A stretch of DNA of 64,000 nucleotides from Ciona intestinalis. Taxonomy: Eukaryota; Chordata; Ascidiacea; Phlebobranchia; Cionidae. This document shows, in pieces, positions 12,001-22,463 of this stretch. Position 1 is the stretch's first letter. Every line of letters starts with the position of its first letter. The translations under genes were made by a program, and so were the position numbers. The notes beneath the pieces are model-generated. The model saw only the letters and a program-made list of their open reading frames with translations. It was not told where the DNA came from and searched no databases. The stretch is from contig NC_020167.2 of the NCBI RefSeq assembly GCF_000224145.3, positions 6,640,862-6,704,861 on the forward strand, in the 5' to 3' direction.

Positions 12001-13642
12001 CATTGTTCTATCGGCCAGGGGCTCTTTACCAGAAATTCCCTATTACCCCAACACCCAGGCTACCAGAATGTTTTATAAGTACGAAACTACAGCACTATAC
12101 ATGTTATAATTCATGTTATTGCCATTTTTGCGCATCAAACACAAATATTTGGTTATGCTTTGATTTTGTGTGGCCCTTTTCTGTAATAAGCCAACTCTGC
12201 CCTACATCTCTGGTCCCATACAGCATTCCACACACAATAGGATAAAATAAACTCTTCACCGTTGCAGGCATTGTAGCTTGGTCAATCATCAATTTATCAT
12301 TTGCTTCGCGTCAATACGAGACCTTTGGTCACGTGACCGATTCCATGATTCTTTTGAATTTTCTTCAAGCAATCTACGTCATTGACTTTTTCTGGAACGA
12401 AACTTGGTATTTGAAAACAATGGATATTTGCCATGACCATTTCGGATTCTACCTGGCCTGGGGCGACCTCGCGTGGCTGCCTATTATGTATACTTTGCAG
12501 GTAATGTTTTTCTTCTTTTATTAAATACATGTAAAGAGTTACCATTGTATGTAACCCTACAGTGGTGGCTCCGACGAGCCTCGAACACCTATCCTTTAAT
12601 GTGGAGGCAAAAGCAACGCTTCGGAATAGCGTTTTGATGTCATATTTAACACACAGGGTTTTTACCTCGCATACCACCCGGTCGAACTCGGAGTTATAAA
12701 GTCAAGCCTCATCTTATTGCTAGGGTTGGTCGGTTACGTCATATTTCGATCCGCTAACAGCCAGAAGGATAAATTTCGAAAGAAGAAAAATAAATGCAAA
12801 ATTTGGGGTAAGTAGGGTAGTGATGCGTGAGTGTAGTAGGGTGGGGGGAGATGGGACACTTTTTCATTCTATTTTCTCGTCCCATTTGATAGTAAGCAAA
12901 GAACATTCAAATCTTATTTTTCTTTTTTTTAGGGAAATCTCCCGAATATATTGAGTGTTCTTATACGTCATCAGACGGGGTACGTCATCAAAGTACACTT
13001 CTAGTATCCGGTTGGTGGGGTGTAGCTCGTCACTTCAACTACACCGGAGATTTGTTAGGGGTAAGTTATGAACTGTGGGTTCATATGCTTATTCGGGGGT
13101 TTTACAAATTTTTTAATATTGTGGTAAGATGGTTAGTATTTTTTTATTGTTTTATCGTAGCATTTAGTGGAAAATAAAGAATATTTACAGAATTATTTAT
13201 AAGTAACCGCATGACTCCAAATGACAGTAACACAATTAAGAAATGATGGATATGTATCTTACCCGACAGAACTAATATGTTAGCAAGAGTTGCGAGATTA
13301 AAAACCATTTTTTGTGACATACATGGTAACTCGTAAGCGTCTACGAGGTGCATAAAACAGACACACCCATGTAAATTATAACAACTGTCGTTCTCCCCTC
13401 CCTATGTGAGAATAAATATTAACTAAGTTTTAATTATAACCGAGTTTTTTTTACAGTCACTTGCTTACTGCTTATGTTGCGGGGGTGACCACATTCTGCC
13501 ATATTTCTACATCATATACATGACCATACTGCTGGTACATAGGTTATATAGGGATGAACACAGGTGTAAATGCAAGTACGGGGAGTATTGGACGCTCTAT
13601 GTTCAACGTGTGCCTTGGAGACTTATACCTGGCCTGTATTAA
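9026..13642 (+). CDS. DHCR7: 7-dehydrocholesterol reductase
   Basis: NADPH-dependent ER membrane enzyme that reduces the C7-C8 double bond of 7-dehydrocholesterol to give cholesterol. Nine exons join in phase: 9026-9141, 9661-9868, 10439-10561, 11084-11231, 11482-11616, 12268-12500, 12657-12807, 12933-13060 and 13457-13642. They give 475 aa, the same length as the human enzyme. Recognised stretches include GQWGRAW (residues 33-39), [58 protein letters not shown] with [13 protein letters not shown], and the sterol-reductase block [18 protein letters not shown] with LPYFYIIYM and [14 protein letters not shown] near the C-terminus. Several hydrophobic helices are evident. The N-terminal 32 residues are polar and low in similarity. 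It follows TH on the same strand 1.4 kb downstream, with no sign of shared transcription. Confidence 0.96.
9900..9995 (-). repeat. SINE fragment in DHCR7 intron 2
   Basis: The GCGTGGCGGACAACGACAGC block, then CACCCGGCACGTGCTGGCTA and AAGTTATCACATATG, match the reverse of the SINE 3' body in order. The fragment is diverged. Confidence 0.5.
10618..10727 (+). repeat. SINE 3' fragment
   Basis: The CATACGTGGTAACTGGTAAG block is followed by GGGCACGAGGTATATAAGC, AACAACGGTCGTTGC and a CATTCATTCAT tail. It lies in DHCR7 intron 3 and directly abuts the next repeat copy. Confidence 0.6.
10728..10922 (+). repeat. 200 bp inverted-end repeat (MITE-like)
   Basis: Full-length copy in DHCR7 intron 3, from TAGTAGAGTGGGGGAAGACG to CTCCCCCTATCCTACTATA. 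It sits in or at the TA-rich tail of a SINE fragment, so it may have inserted into that tail. Confidence 0.8.
11701..11862 (+). repeat. 200 bp inverted-end repeat (MITE-like)
   Basis: Copy in DHCR7 intron 5, from ATAGTACTGTGGGGTAAGTT to CTTCCTCTACCATACTGTA. It has a deletion in the region that normally carries TTTGTTTACTACC. Confidence 0.7.
12834..12925 (-). repeat. half copy of the 200 bp inverted-end repeat
   Basis: It begins TAGTAGGGTGGGGGGAGATG and stops after GTAAGCAAAGAACATTCAAA, right where DHCR7 exon 8's polypyrimidine tract begins (exon starts at 12933). The other inverted end is missing. Confidence 0.7.
13318..13425 (+). repeat. SINE 3' fragment in DHCR7 intron 8
   Basis: ACATACATGGTAACTCGTAA, ACGAGGTGCATAAAACAGAC and ATAACAACTGTCGTT follow the order of the intact SINE at 44270. 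The head and the CATT tail are missing. Confidence 0.6.
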
Positions 13643-14739
13643 ACGATGGTGCTATACCAGAGTTGATTTGAACATGCTATATTGGGACTGTGTTATTGAA
13701 TTGAAATATTTATACCCACGTTTCTGTATTGGCTGTCTCTTCTTGTCAACTGTGATTAAAATTACGAAGAATGTCTTCTAGTAATTTTCAAGAAAAGCAA
13801 TCTACATCCGAGATTGATATTTTGGTATTGAACGGACATATTATGTTCTCTGCGTAGCCAGCCTAGTGTCAGATGAATTCTCACGTCGCCAAGTTATTTG
13901 CGCCGCCTTCTTTAGGCATACGGGTCACGGATTCAAGGCTCGATGCTGCTACTAGCACTTTTACTCCCATGTTGTCCGTTGTGAGATGTCTAACTGTCAG
14001 CCACACACTAGAAAAATTCTCTAAAAATAATCTCATAAGCGAGCACGAGTCGTATTAAATAGAAAACCTATATTATATATATGAAGATTGTCCTTGCCCT
14101 GCCACGCAAAGATTAGTAAGTTACATTTAACGGTTAAACGAGTGTATTACTTCCTGAATATTTTCTTTGTTTCTGCCTTTAAGCTCTCCAATTTTGAAAA
14201 CATGCCTAAAAGTTAATCTAGATCAACTTGATAACTATTAACTAATATGATTTAAAATACAACTCGATTGTGCTAAAACTTGAAATGCTGAAGCAAATTT
14301 ATTTGTCTTTCACACAAATTCATGTTTTCCACCACTACAAGCACTGATAAAAACTTGGATCATTGTGATTTTAACGGGCACACATAATTTACAAATTGGA
14401 CACACAACCAAAGATTAATTGTTTTGTACGGGACAAGTTAAGTGCTATAGACATGTAAAATTCATAAAAGTTTTAGGCAGAGACAACTGCAGCTAAAAAC
14501 TGCACAAATATCATTTTTTTCGTGCAGTTAAGTGTAAAATCTGATGTTCATGCAAATGCATTTGTAAACATGAGTCTTAAAAACACAAGTCTTACGCCTC
14601 TTATGTACAAGACAAACAAAACTTGAAGCTGTTTTCTTCAATACGAAAGGAATAAAAATACATTTCTAACTAAAACAATTTATAAGCAGGCTTACAGGGC
14701 AGCGAGTAGAATTTAAATCAAGTTTTCAAACCTTGAAAG
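13643..14739. other. convergent spacer between DHCR7 and PPM1D
   Basis: Holds the 3' untranslated regions of both genes. About 13880-13990 contains a SINE head remnant (GGGTCACGGATTCAAGGCTC followed by GATGCTGCTA). The rest is AT-rich, with no coding signal. Confidence 0.5.
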
Positions 14740-16996
14740 TTAGGTCTTCTTGGTTTGGCTCCTCATTAACCTGGGAGGAGATTTCAACAACATCGCTCCT
14801 CCATCGGACTTTGCTCTTCTTTTATTTGTCGATCTCAATAAACGTCGAGATTTTCGTTCAATTGCGACGCCGTCCTCAGACTTACGTCGCTTCTTTGCTT
14901 GCTTTGGCGCCTCGTGTGTCCGTGATCTTGTGACAGCTCTTTCGTCGGAAATCCCGCTGCTAGTTGGTTGATCATCGGAGTGAGAACGGGTTGTCATCTT
15001 TTCAGGAGGTGGGAGAGGATCATCAGTTACTTCACCACTAGAGGATGATATACTACTATCTTGTAACACCTCGGTGGGAGTTGGGGTGGGAGGGTCAACA
15101 GTTGCAGGTTGCTGTTCTTCAGGTTTTGGGATGGTTATGATTTCTGGAAGGCAAAAAACAAAGCGTTATTACCAGCACTGATGTACAGCTTTAACAAATC
15201 TATTATTTTGGTGGTTTTTGGAATGGTACCAAAAATATTTGAAAACTTGGAAACTAAATATGGGATGTGTAACCGTGTTTATAGATTGAGTGAAATACAT
15301 ACATCATGTCGGCTTTTGGTTATCGCCATAGGCCATGGCCCATAAAATAAGGAAAATAATGGTTAACCAAAATAGGCTAAGGTAATATTATGACAACTGG
15401 ACAAAACTGTTTTATAGTGAAAATTCTTATTGAGAATATTTCATAAAAAGCGCAACACATGATGCAAACTTACCTTCTTTAGCATTATTGTCATTATAAG
15501 GTGGGGGTGGTGGTTTAACCGTTTCTTTTGATTCACTTGTACTTGGCTCAGTATTTTGTCTGTGGGGTTAGGTAACTATTATTCATGTGTTTCTAACATT
15601 ACACTACAAACTGGTTAGTCCCAACTAAATGATGAAAGCAAGACTCATAAGAGCATATGCCTATCTTTTGGAAAACCAGCTAATTAGGACATGTATGTCT
15701 ATGCCAGAATACTACCTCTAATTGGCGTTCTCTTTAATTTACCTGTTACTATTTATTATGATAGCCTATTATAATAAATTTCCAGCATGTATGCACACCT
15801 GTGTTAGGCCCCTATACCTAACAAGCTGTTATACCAAACCCTTACTTGTCAGCTGCACTCGTCCATGTTTCAAAGTAAGTATCTCTTTTCCTAGTTTGTT
15901 CCATTTGTCTCCTTTCAATAATAACCACGATGACACTGGTGTTGTCGGCTCTCATCATTCGCATCTCCCATCTCTCCAATGCTGTTTGCACAAGTTGATG
16001 TGCTGGACTTGTGTGCGTTGTGCTTGTATCGCCTGACTCCTGCTGGTAAGAGGCGTTCATATTAATTTAACTTTTGCATGTACATGAGAAAAAATAGTGG
16101 CAAAGGTGCCTATGAAAAGTTTTTTAGTTATGGTACGTGGTACCCCATTTCTGCAGTTTTTTTCACATAAATTACATTGTAGTATTTGTATTTACAGCAT
16201 AGCATTGGCGTAAGGCTTTTTAAATTTTGCACACAATTTGTGACAACGTTGTTAAGGGCAGTATTACTTAGTTGTCAAGCATAGAAAACCTCATTGATTA
16301 ATGTGGCGCATGCACCATGTAGTATGCTTTAGCTCTGCTCTGGTATATAAATTTCCACAATTAAAACAAGCATCACTTACTACTCTTTTTCTCTCATCTT
16401 CAAGATTCCCAACTAGATTGACAGATTCTTGTGGTCTAACCATATTCCACAAGCCATCACTAGCAAGGACAACAAACTGTTCTTTGTTCTCATGTAACTT
16501 GTACACATAAACATCTGGTACAGGTGATACCTATGATAAAAAATATTAGGCATTTTAATATACAAAAATTGAAAGTTTTGTAAGAATGACAACTTAGGAA
16601 AATAACAGTCACAAAAAAGTTCCTACAGTATTAGTTTAAGTCAGACGTGTTCATATTAAAATAATGACTTATACCATCCATTTTATTTTGAATTGTTAAA
16701 TTATTGCTATTATTATTTAAAAAACTTTAATTACCCTAACATTATAATGTCACATTGACAAACTTAAGTTATAATGTAAACAACAAATACCACAAGTCAA
16801 CAACCTATTCAACCAACCACAAATTCATTGAGTTCTGAATTAAAACTCCATAAATCCCCAAGTGAGCGTGCCACCGCAAGAAATGGGATTTTATCAATTT
16901 TTGTGCTTCGTCTTATAGGACCGGTGTGTGAGATCTTAGGTCGCGACCAAACCACGCGATTTACCCCAGCTTTGTTCATAACACTGTTAAACAAAT

Positions 16997-17033
<37 letters not shown>

Positions 17034-18272
17034 GGCTGGGCCAATATGGGACACCTTTGGAACCTGTAATATCCTGATCGTGTTTCAGATAATTATCAAC
17101 GAAGTGAGTCACGGATTTATAATTCTTTTAATGTTCATTGTTTACTACCAAATGGGACGAGAAAATAGAATCAGAAGGTGTCCCATTCCCCCATCATACT
17201 GGCCTCCTATATATTATATGTACAAACTATTGTCGCTGTTATGTGTGTTATAAATGACTTAAAGTTAGACTTAAAGTATGTGAAGTCTTTTTGTGTTAGT
17301 GAAAGTTATATTTGAATAAAGAGACTGAGTAGGCTATCCATTATGACATAACACCACCCCTTACCAGCCCCCACATCGTTCTATTCTCGATCTTTCTTTA
17401 TATAATTCTGGTTTATGATCAATGGTCAAATCTTTTGCGATGAACTTTGGTTTAATCACTGATTTGTCGCAAACATCCCTGCTACCCATCACTATCATTG
17501 AATCGCCGACATTGGCAACATACATCAAGTTGCCACGAATGATTACAAGGCTTGCGGTGGTTCCTGCTGTACTAGGATGGCCAAGTCCTGTCTTTGGCCA
17601 CTCAGCTGTAGAGGAAAGTTACACATTAATGAATTATCCATTGTTGTGCTGTGGACATTAAACACTCCTTAATATGACCTTGACTTGAGTGCAGAAAACA
17701 CTAATTTTGTGAGAAATTTAAATACAAATGTAACAGCCTATATATATATCCATGACAGTATGACACAATTGTGTTAATTTTTTTTTCATTCAAAACTTTT
17801 TCTTTGCTATAATACTATTTTTGCTAGGATAGAAAGCTTATATTACAGAATATCTATGCATAAAAGACCTGAAAACATATGAGTTACTGACAGAATTAGG
17901 AAGTTAAATTTACCATATCTTTATTAAACACATTTGTTTTCCATAAAAAAATGATTACAAAATCTTACGTAGTTTGTTCCACATTGCATGGTGAGTTGAA
18001 ACAAAAGCATCCGAGATTGCTTTTTTAACGGTCTCGGCATCTTTAGAGAAAAATCCTTTCTGCACTTTTATATTTTCCAACAAATGATCTTTGGCAAAGT
18101 GAGCAGCATCTTTGCCCCCATGGCCATCGAAAATCGCGAACGCAGCGTACTCGAGAACGACTTTTCCAGACTTTACTCGTTCGAATTGAACTGAAATCAC
18201 ATCTTCCATGTATTTCCTGCAACCCTGATTAACTTCTGCAGTAACACGCAAGTTCCAACAGTTTGTCGGCAT
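14740..18272 (-). CDS. PPM1D: PP2C-family Ser/Thr phosphatase, PPM1D (Wip1) type
   Basis: Metal-dependent phosphatase; in vertebrates Wip1 is nuclear and switches off ATM/p53 stress signalling. Seven exons in minus-strand order: 18272-17969, 17605-17365, 16983-16818, 16530-16381, 16042-15846, 15559-15474 and 15143-14740, giving 515 aa. PP2C metal-site residues are visible: RKYMEDV (19-25), FDGHGG (Asp49), VANVGDS, ASDGLWN (Asp262) and RADN (Asp320). Wip1-specific features are [14 protein letters not shown] and the basic loop [17 protein letters not shown], which separate it from other PPM proteins. After residue ~345 comes a proline-rich linker (KPPPPP) and a tail rich in basic clusters ([24 protein letters not shown]), likely nuclear localisation signals. 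The start is the ATG at 18272; an in-frame codon upstream at 18302 is GTG. The last-exon tail has little family similarity. Confidence 0.93.
16998..17030. repeat. TA dinucleotide microsatellite
   Basis: About 15 TA units in PPM1D intron 2, 15 bp from the acceptor of exon 3 (end 16983). The next element begins directly at its edge, as expected for insertion into TA. Confidence 0.9.
17028..17201 (+). repeat. 200 bp inverted-end repeat (MITE-like)
   Basis: Copy in PPM1D intron 2, from TAGTAGGCTGGGCCAATATG to GTGTCCCATTCCCCCATCAT. It has the TTGTTTACTACCAAATGGGA landmark and adjoins a TA microsatellite. Confidence 0.75.
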
Positions 18273-19013
18273 TTCTGCCAACTTGGAGTAAATAAAACCC
18301 ACGCAGATAAAAGGTATTGTACAGACAGTTAAAATCGAGCCCTAATGGCCTGAAATAGAGAAAACGAGTTAACATAGCGAACGACGAACGTAATGAGACC
18401 ATAATTATACAGAACAACTAAACGACTTTCCCTTTGGAATTTTATTGCACAAAATAGCTGCCAGCCTACAATCAAGTATTATCTACATTTTAGTTAACAC
18501 CATACCGGTTAAAAAGAACCAAAACACTGTAATCTATAAACAAACTACGACCCAGTTTTAAACTATGTATAAGTTGCGCCGCCAATCTTTTATTTGTTTA
18601 CCGTTTATGACGTCATAAAGCAATTTTCAAATTAAACTTTTCAAGGGACAAATACATTTCTAGGTAAAAAAATCGTAGACGCTCTTGTCTATGTTGACAG
18701 ATTTGAGTTTGCAATCCAATAACTTTAAAATAATTTCGGTTATTAAAAAATACTCTCATACAATTCAAAGCGGAATAAAGGCGCTTTATTTATTATTTTT
18801 TTTTACAATAATGCCTTTGTTAGGGAAAATAAATTTAACTTAAAAAAATTATATTATGACTTCAAATGTTTATGTTAAAACTTATTCGTTAAATCGTTGC
18901 CGAAAATAGTTATAATTCACCCCAATAGTATTAAGCAGCGCCATCATGCGTACGGATTGATGTTGTATTTTTATTCCATGTCGTGTTCCTTTTCTAGTTA
19001 GCTTGTTAGCAAT
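18273..19013. promoter_or_regulatory. divergent spacer between PPM1D and RPL7
   Basis: 741 bp separate the two start codons, so both promoters must lie here or overlap it. TGACGTCA is seen at 18608-18615, a full CRE-type palindrome. Near RPL7 a pyrimidine tract CCTTTTCTAG (18988-18997) may be either the 5'TOP start or an acceptor. Confidence 0.5.
18988..18997 (+). promoter_or_regulatory. pyrimidine tract before RPL7 (5'TOP or splice acceptor)
   Basis: CCTTTTCTAG lies 16 bp before the RPL7 ATG. Ribosomal protein mRNAs normally start in such a TOP tract, but the final AG also fits a trans-splice acceptor. The sequence alone does not decide. Confidence 0.45.
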
Positions 19014-22000
19014 ATGGTGGCCAGGTACATAAATCCGTAATAATCATCGTTATTTTACATTTAATATTCAAAGTTTTGGTTTTATAAGATAGAGTATATA
19101 TTCGTCTACACATGTGTAGCCATATTCAATACAATTTTGTTCCACAACTTGTAAAAAAATCACTTGAAAAGTCGAACGCTGTCGGTTGTATTTTCTTACT
19201 AACTTCTAAACCAGTGAGGAAAACAGTTGAAAGGATTAAATTATACATGAATATTGTGTCTGTTTGGGTATATAATCGAAGAAAAGCAATGTTTTACGGT
19301 TTATTATTGTATATTTTTACAAAGAGAGCGTTTTTTACTAAGACATCCTTTCAACTTTTTTTCTTGTCGTTTTACATTTAGAAGTTTAAGTTGCAATTCA
19401 AAGCAAGCACTAAAATATTCCTACATTACAGTAAGAAGCTCCCAAGGGTACCGGAGTCCCTCTTGAAAAAGAGGAAGGAGTACCAGGCACAGAAGGCAAA
19501 ACAAGCACAAGCTGCTATTCTTAATAAGAAGGTACATAATAATTTTATATATACTTGCGGCCATTCAAAGTATAGGGTTGCTACTAAAACCCTCCATGTT
19601 ATCTGCTAACCGCTAAACCTAAAAAAACAATCCGTATACTGGCCTATAATAAGTAATGTAGTGGAGGATTCTGTACCATACTTTAATTTTTTTACATACG
19701 ACTTATTATCTGAATGTCACTCTCTTTTTTCACAAGTGGGCGCTCATTTTTTTTAGTGAATTTGAAAAAAACGTCGTTTTTGTGACATATAAAACGTGTA
19801 TTAGTATAGTATTTAAATATTTTATAAAAAATCGTTTACTAACAGTAAGTTTTACAGTTTACAGACATAAAACTTAAACCCCTAACCTCTTAACTTCTAA
19901 CCCCCAACCCCTAACTCGTGCCAATCACACAAAAAAAAACTTTAAAAAAATAAAACGTATTGCACTGTGCGGGACTCGAACCCGGTAAGAACGAAACAAA
20001 GATATTAAACGAGGGCACGCAAACTGTTACACCACAGAGCCGACGACAGAAAGATGTTTTTACTAGTGTTTTATATATTTATACAGGTATTTTCACTATT
20101 TAAGTAATTTGTTTTACACTTATTACCAATTTAAAGTGTTTCTTTGTGTATTTTTTTCTCAAAATTTTAAACTTAACAAGAGCGCCCACTTGTGAAAAGA
20201 AGAGAGTGACATTCGGATAATAAGTCGTATGTAATTTTTTTAAAGATTTTTGTTTTGCGTCACAATTGTTTCTTTTTTGACATTACAAAATAATAAAGTT
20301 TTATCCTATACCCTATGACATACCTGAGAATTCTTTGCTAGTCTCGACACTTTAAAAATCTATCATAATAACCTCTCAAAGGTAAAAAATAAACTGCCCG
20401 TCTGCAAAGTATGGCACTCTCATTTTTTATAGGAGTTTCCTGTTATGCATCACATTTGTATACCTTTTAACATTACAGAAATTTCAGTTTTCAAAGTTTC
20501 ACTGGAAGATTCTTTGCTAGTATCCACACTTTAATAATCTCTTTGCATTTTTTTATTACTCATGCGACTACTTTAAAAATTTCATCTCATTTCAGAAAAA
20601 CAAGGAGAAGCGAAAGATAATCTTCAAAAGAGCTGAGCAATATGTGAAGGAATATCGAATTAAGGAAAGAGATGGAATCAGGCTTGCACGCCAAGCAAGA
20701 ACACATAATAATTATTATGTTCCTGATGAACCAAAACTCGCATTCGTTATCAGAATCAGAGGGTAAGAGAATTTTGTAAAGTGGTGTGTGGCCTTGTGGT
20801 TAATTATATATTTATTCTGTTAAATTAGTTCTTGGGTTTAAAACAGAGTTAGACCATTGCCCCAGTTAAATAGGATTAGCTAATATAAATCATAGGCATT
20901 CTAAGTGAATCTATATTACCTAATTAACAGTATGTCTAGAAAAAGCACACATAGTTATTTTTAGTCGACATTTCAGCATGAAATTTCAGGTTGTCTTCAA
21001 ATGTTTTTTACCTCTGGGTAAAGTAAGTTATCCCTATTTTATTATCCCGATGAATGCTTAATAAATTAGCCATTCATATTAAAATCCTTAAAACAACCTT
21101 TACACTGCTTTAACAAATTAAATATTACTTTACTTTTTATTCCAGTATCAACCAAGTGAGCCCAAAGGTGAAAAAGGTTCTTCAGCTTTTTAGACTTCGT
21201 CAAATCCACAATGGTGTTTTCATCAAGCTGAACAAACCAACTCTACAGATGTTAAGGATAGCTGAACCATACATTGCTTGGGGGTAAGTGGGTTTAACAG
21301 CATTCAGCATAGGTGCCAAGCGTTTAAAAACGCAGGGGAGGAAGGAATAGTTAATCACATATTCCTATAGAACTGATTAGTTTGTAATGTTTACTGATAA
21401 TTGCAGTGCAGAATACCAACCCTGGCACCTTACGTTTGTTGCCCATGTATAAAAGTAATGTTGTCATGGTTTAGATTTACTAAGTAATAAGTTCTTTTTG
21501 CTGAAGAATTTGCAGCAATTAGTAAATCAAACCAAGCGTTTAACAAGAGGTCTCTTTGTGGTCCCTCAACAGACTTACTAGTAGAGAAACTGTTCTTCAC
21601 TTACATTTAGTTAGTTTATTTTTACTCAGTAGATATAGGTCCAACGGCTCCTAATGACTTATAGCACCCTGTGTGTCGGGGTAATAAGCCAACTGTGGCC
21701 TAAATATAAGGTGTCTTGCTGGAATTATAATATCTGAATTCAAACTGACCGTTCAAATCACAGATACCCTAACTTGAAGACCGTTCGTGAATTGATCTAC
21801 AAAAGAGGTCATGGAAAGGTCAACAAATCCAGGATTCCAATCACAGATAACAACATCATTGAAGACTCTCTTGGTTGGTGAAAATATTGAGAATTTGCGA
21901 AATATTTATAATTTAATTAGGTGTTTTATTCATCTGGAGTGGTGTGTCCAATTTAATTGTTTGTCGACTTTCAAATTTTACTTTACCCAAAGTAACGTTT

Positions 22001-22463
22001 TGTAATTTTTTTTATAAATAGCAGAAATCAGTCCTGTATTTATTGGTTTTAGACTCCGGTTCTAATCGCATTTTTTGTATAATTTTTAGGATTATGTATG
22101 TTTATATTAGAGTTTTATCATTATTATAAAACTGAAAGAAAGTCACATAGATAACTTATCATTTACTACACAGGTCAAATAGGTGTAATATAAAAATTCT
22201 ATAAAATAAATAATATTAAAAGATCAAAGTTCATTGATCTGTATTCCTCCACAGGCAAAAAGGGAATCATCTGCGTTGAAGATTTGATTCACGAAATCTT
22301 CACTGTTGGCCCCAACTTTAAGGCAGCAGCAGCTTTCTTGTGGCCATTCAAACTATCCTCTCCCCGTGGTGGCTTCCAGAAGGTGACCAACCACTTTGTT
22401 GAGGGTGGTGACTGTGGCAACAGAGAGGACAAGATAAATGCTCTTGTTCGCCAGATGAATTAA
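19014..22463 (+). CDS. RPL7: 60S ribosomal protein L7 (uL30)
   Basis: Large-subunit ribosomal protein. Six exons: 19014-19024, 19432-19531, 20596-20762, 21146-21283, 21764-21873 and 22255-22463, giving 244 aa. The first exon codes only MVA plus two bases. The N-terminus is lysine-rich ([20 protein letters not shown]). The L30-type core includes [20 protein letters not shown] and [20 protein letters not shown], followed by [36 protein letters not shown] and [18 protein letters not shown]. The C-terminus has [20 protein letters not shown]. It is very close to animal L7 over its whole length. The donor of exon 5 (GTTGGT) is weak but the phase is right. The 1.06 kb second intron carries a TIR element with a tRNA-like core. 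Confidence 0.97.
19694..20232. mobile_element. non-autonomous DNA transposon with ~53 bp TIRs and a tRNA-like core
   Basis: 539 bp element in RPL7 intron 2. The inverted ends start ACATACGACTTATTAT and continue through GAATGTCACTCTC to CACAAGTGGGCGCTC. Over about 53 bp I see one substitution and one 1 bp length difference. It is flanked by perfect 9 bp duplications AATTTTTTT (19685-19693 and 20233-20241). Long TIRs plus 9 bp duplications fit Mutator-like MITEs, though no transposase is present. Internally on the minus strand there is a pol III promoter: A box TGGTGTAACAG (20034-20024) and B box GGTTCGAGTCC (19982-19972). High TIR identity suggests it is fairly young. Confidence 0.8.
19955..20050 (-). 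repeat. tRNA-like (SINE-type) sequence inside the TIR element
   Basis: Read on the minus strand, an A box TGGTGTAACAG and a perfect B box GGTTCGAGTCC are spaced 41 bp apart, as in a tRNA-derived promoter. The intervening part does not form a clean anticodon arm, so this is not a functional tRNA gene. Confidence 0.6.
20255..20545 (+). repeat. diverged ~190 bp tandem duplication in RPL7 intron 2
   Basis: Two blocks resemble each other: GCGTCACAATTGTTTC then ATTCTTTGCTAGTCTCGACA in the first, and GCATCACATTTGTATAC then ATTCTTTGCTAGTATCCACA in the second. Each ends in CACTTTAA(A/T)AATCT. The origin is unknown; no snoRNA boxes are clear. Confidence 0.55.
21640..21725 (+). repeat. fragment of a second dispersed repeat family
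   Basis: TAATGACTTATAGCACCCTG, GGTAATAAGCCAACTGTGGC and CTAAATATAAGGTGTCTTG recur in similar order at about 30855-30965 and 54985-55080 (other strand at some sites). Boundaries are not defined. Confidence 0.45.

Noticed and set aside
18273-18302. MGFIYSKLAE extension of the PPM1D start
   Set aside because: The first codon is GTG, not ATG, and the sequence before MPTN looks like an acceptor region.
20763-21763. snoRNA genes in RPL7 introns 3 and 4
   Set aside because: GATGA-like words occur but no matching CTGA or ACA box with terminal stem was found.
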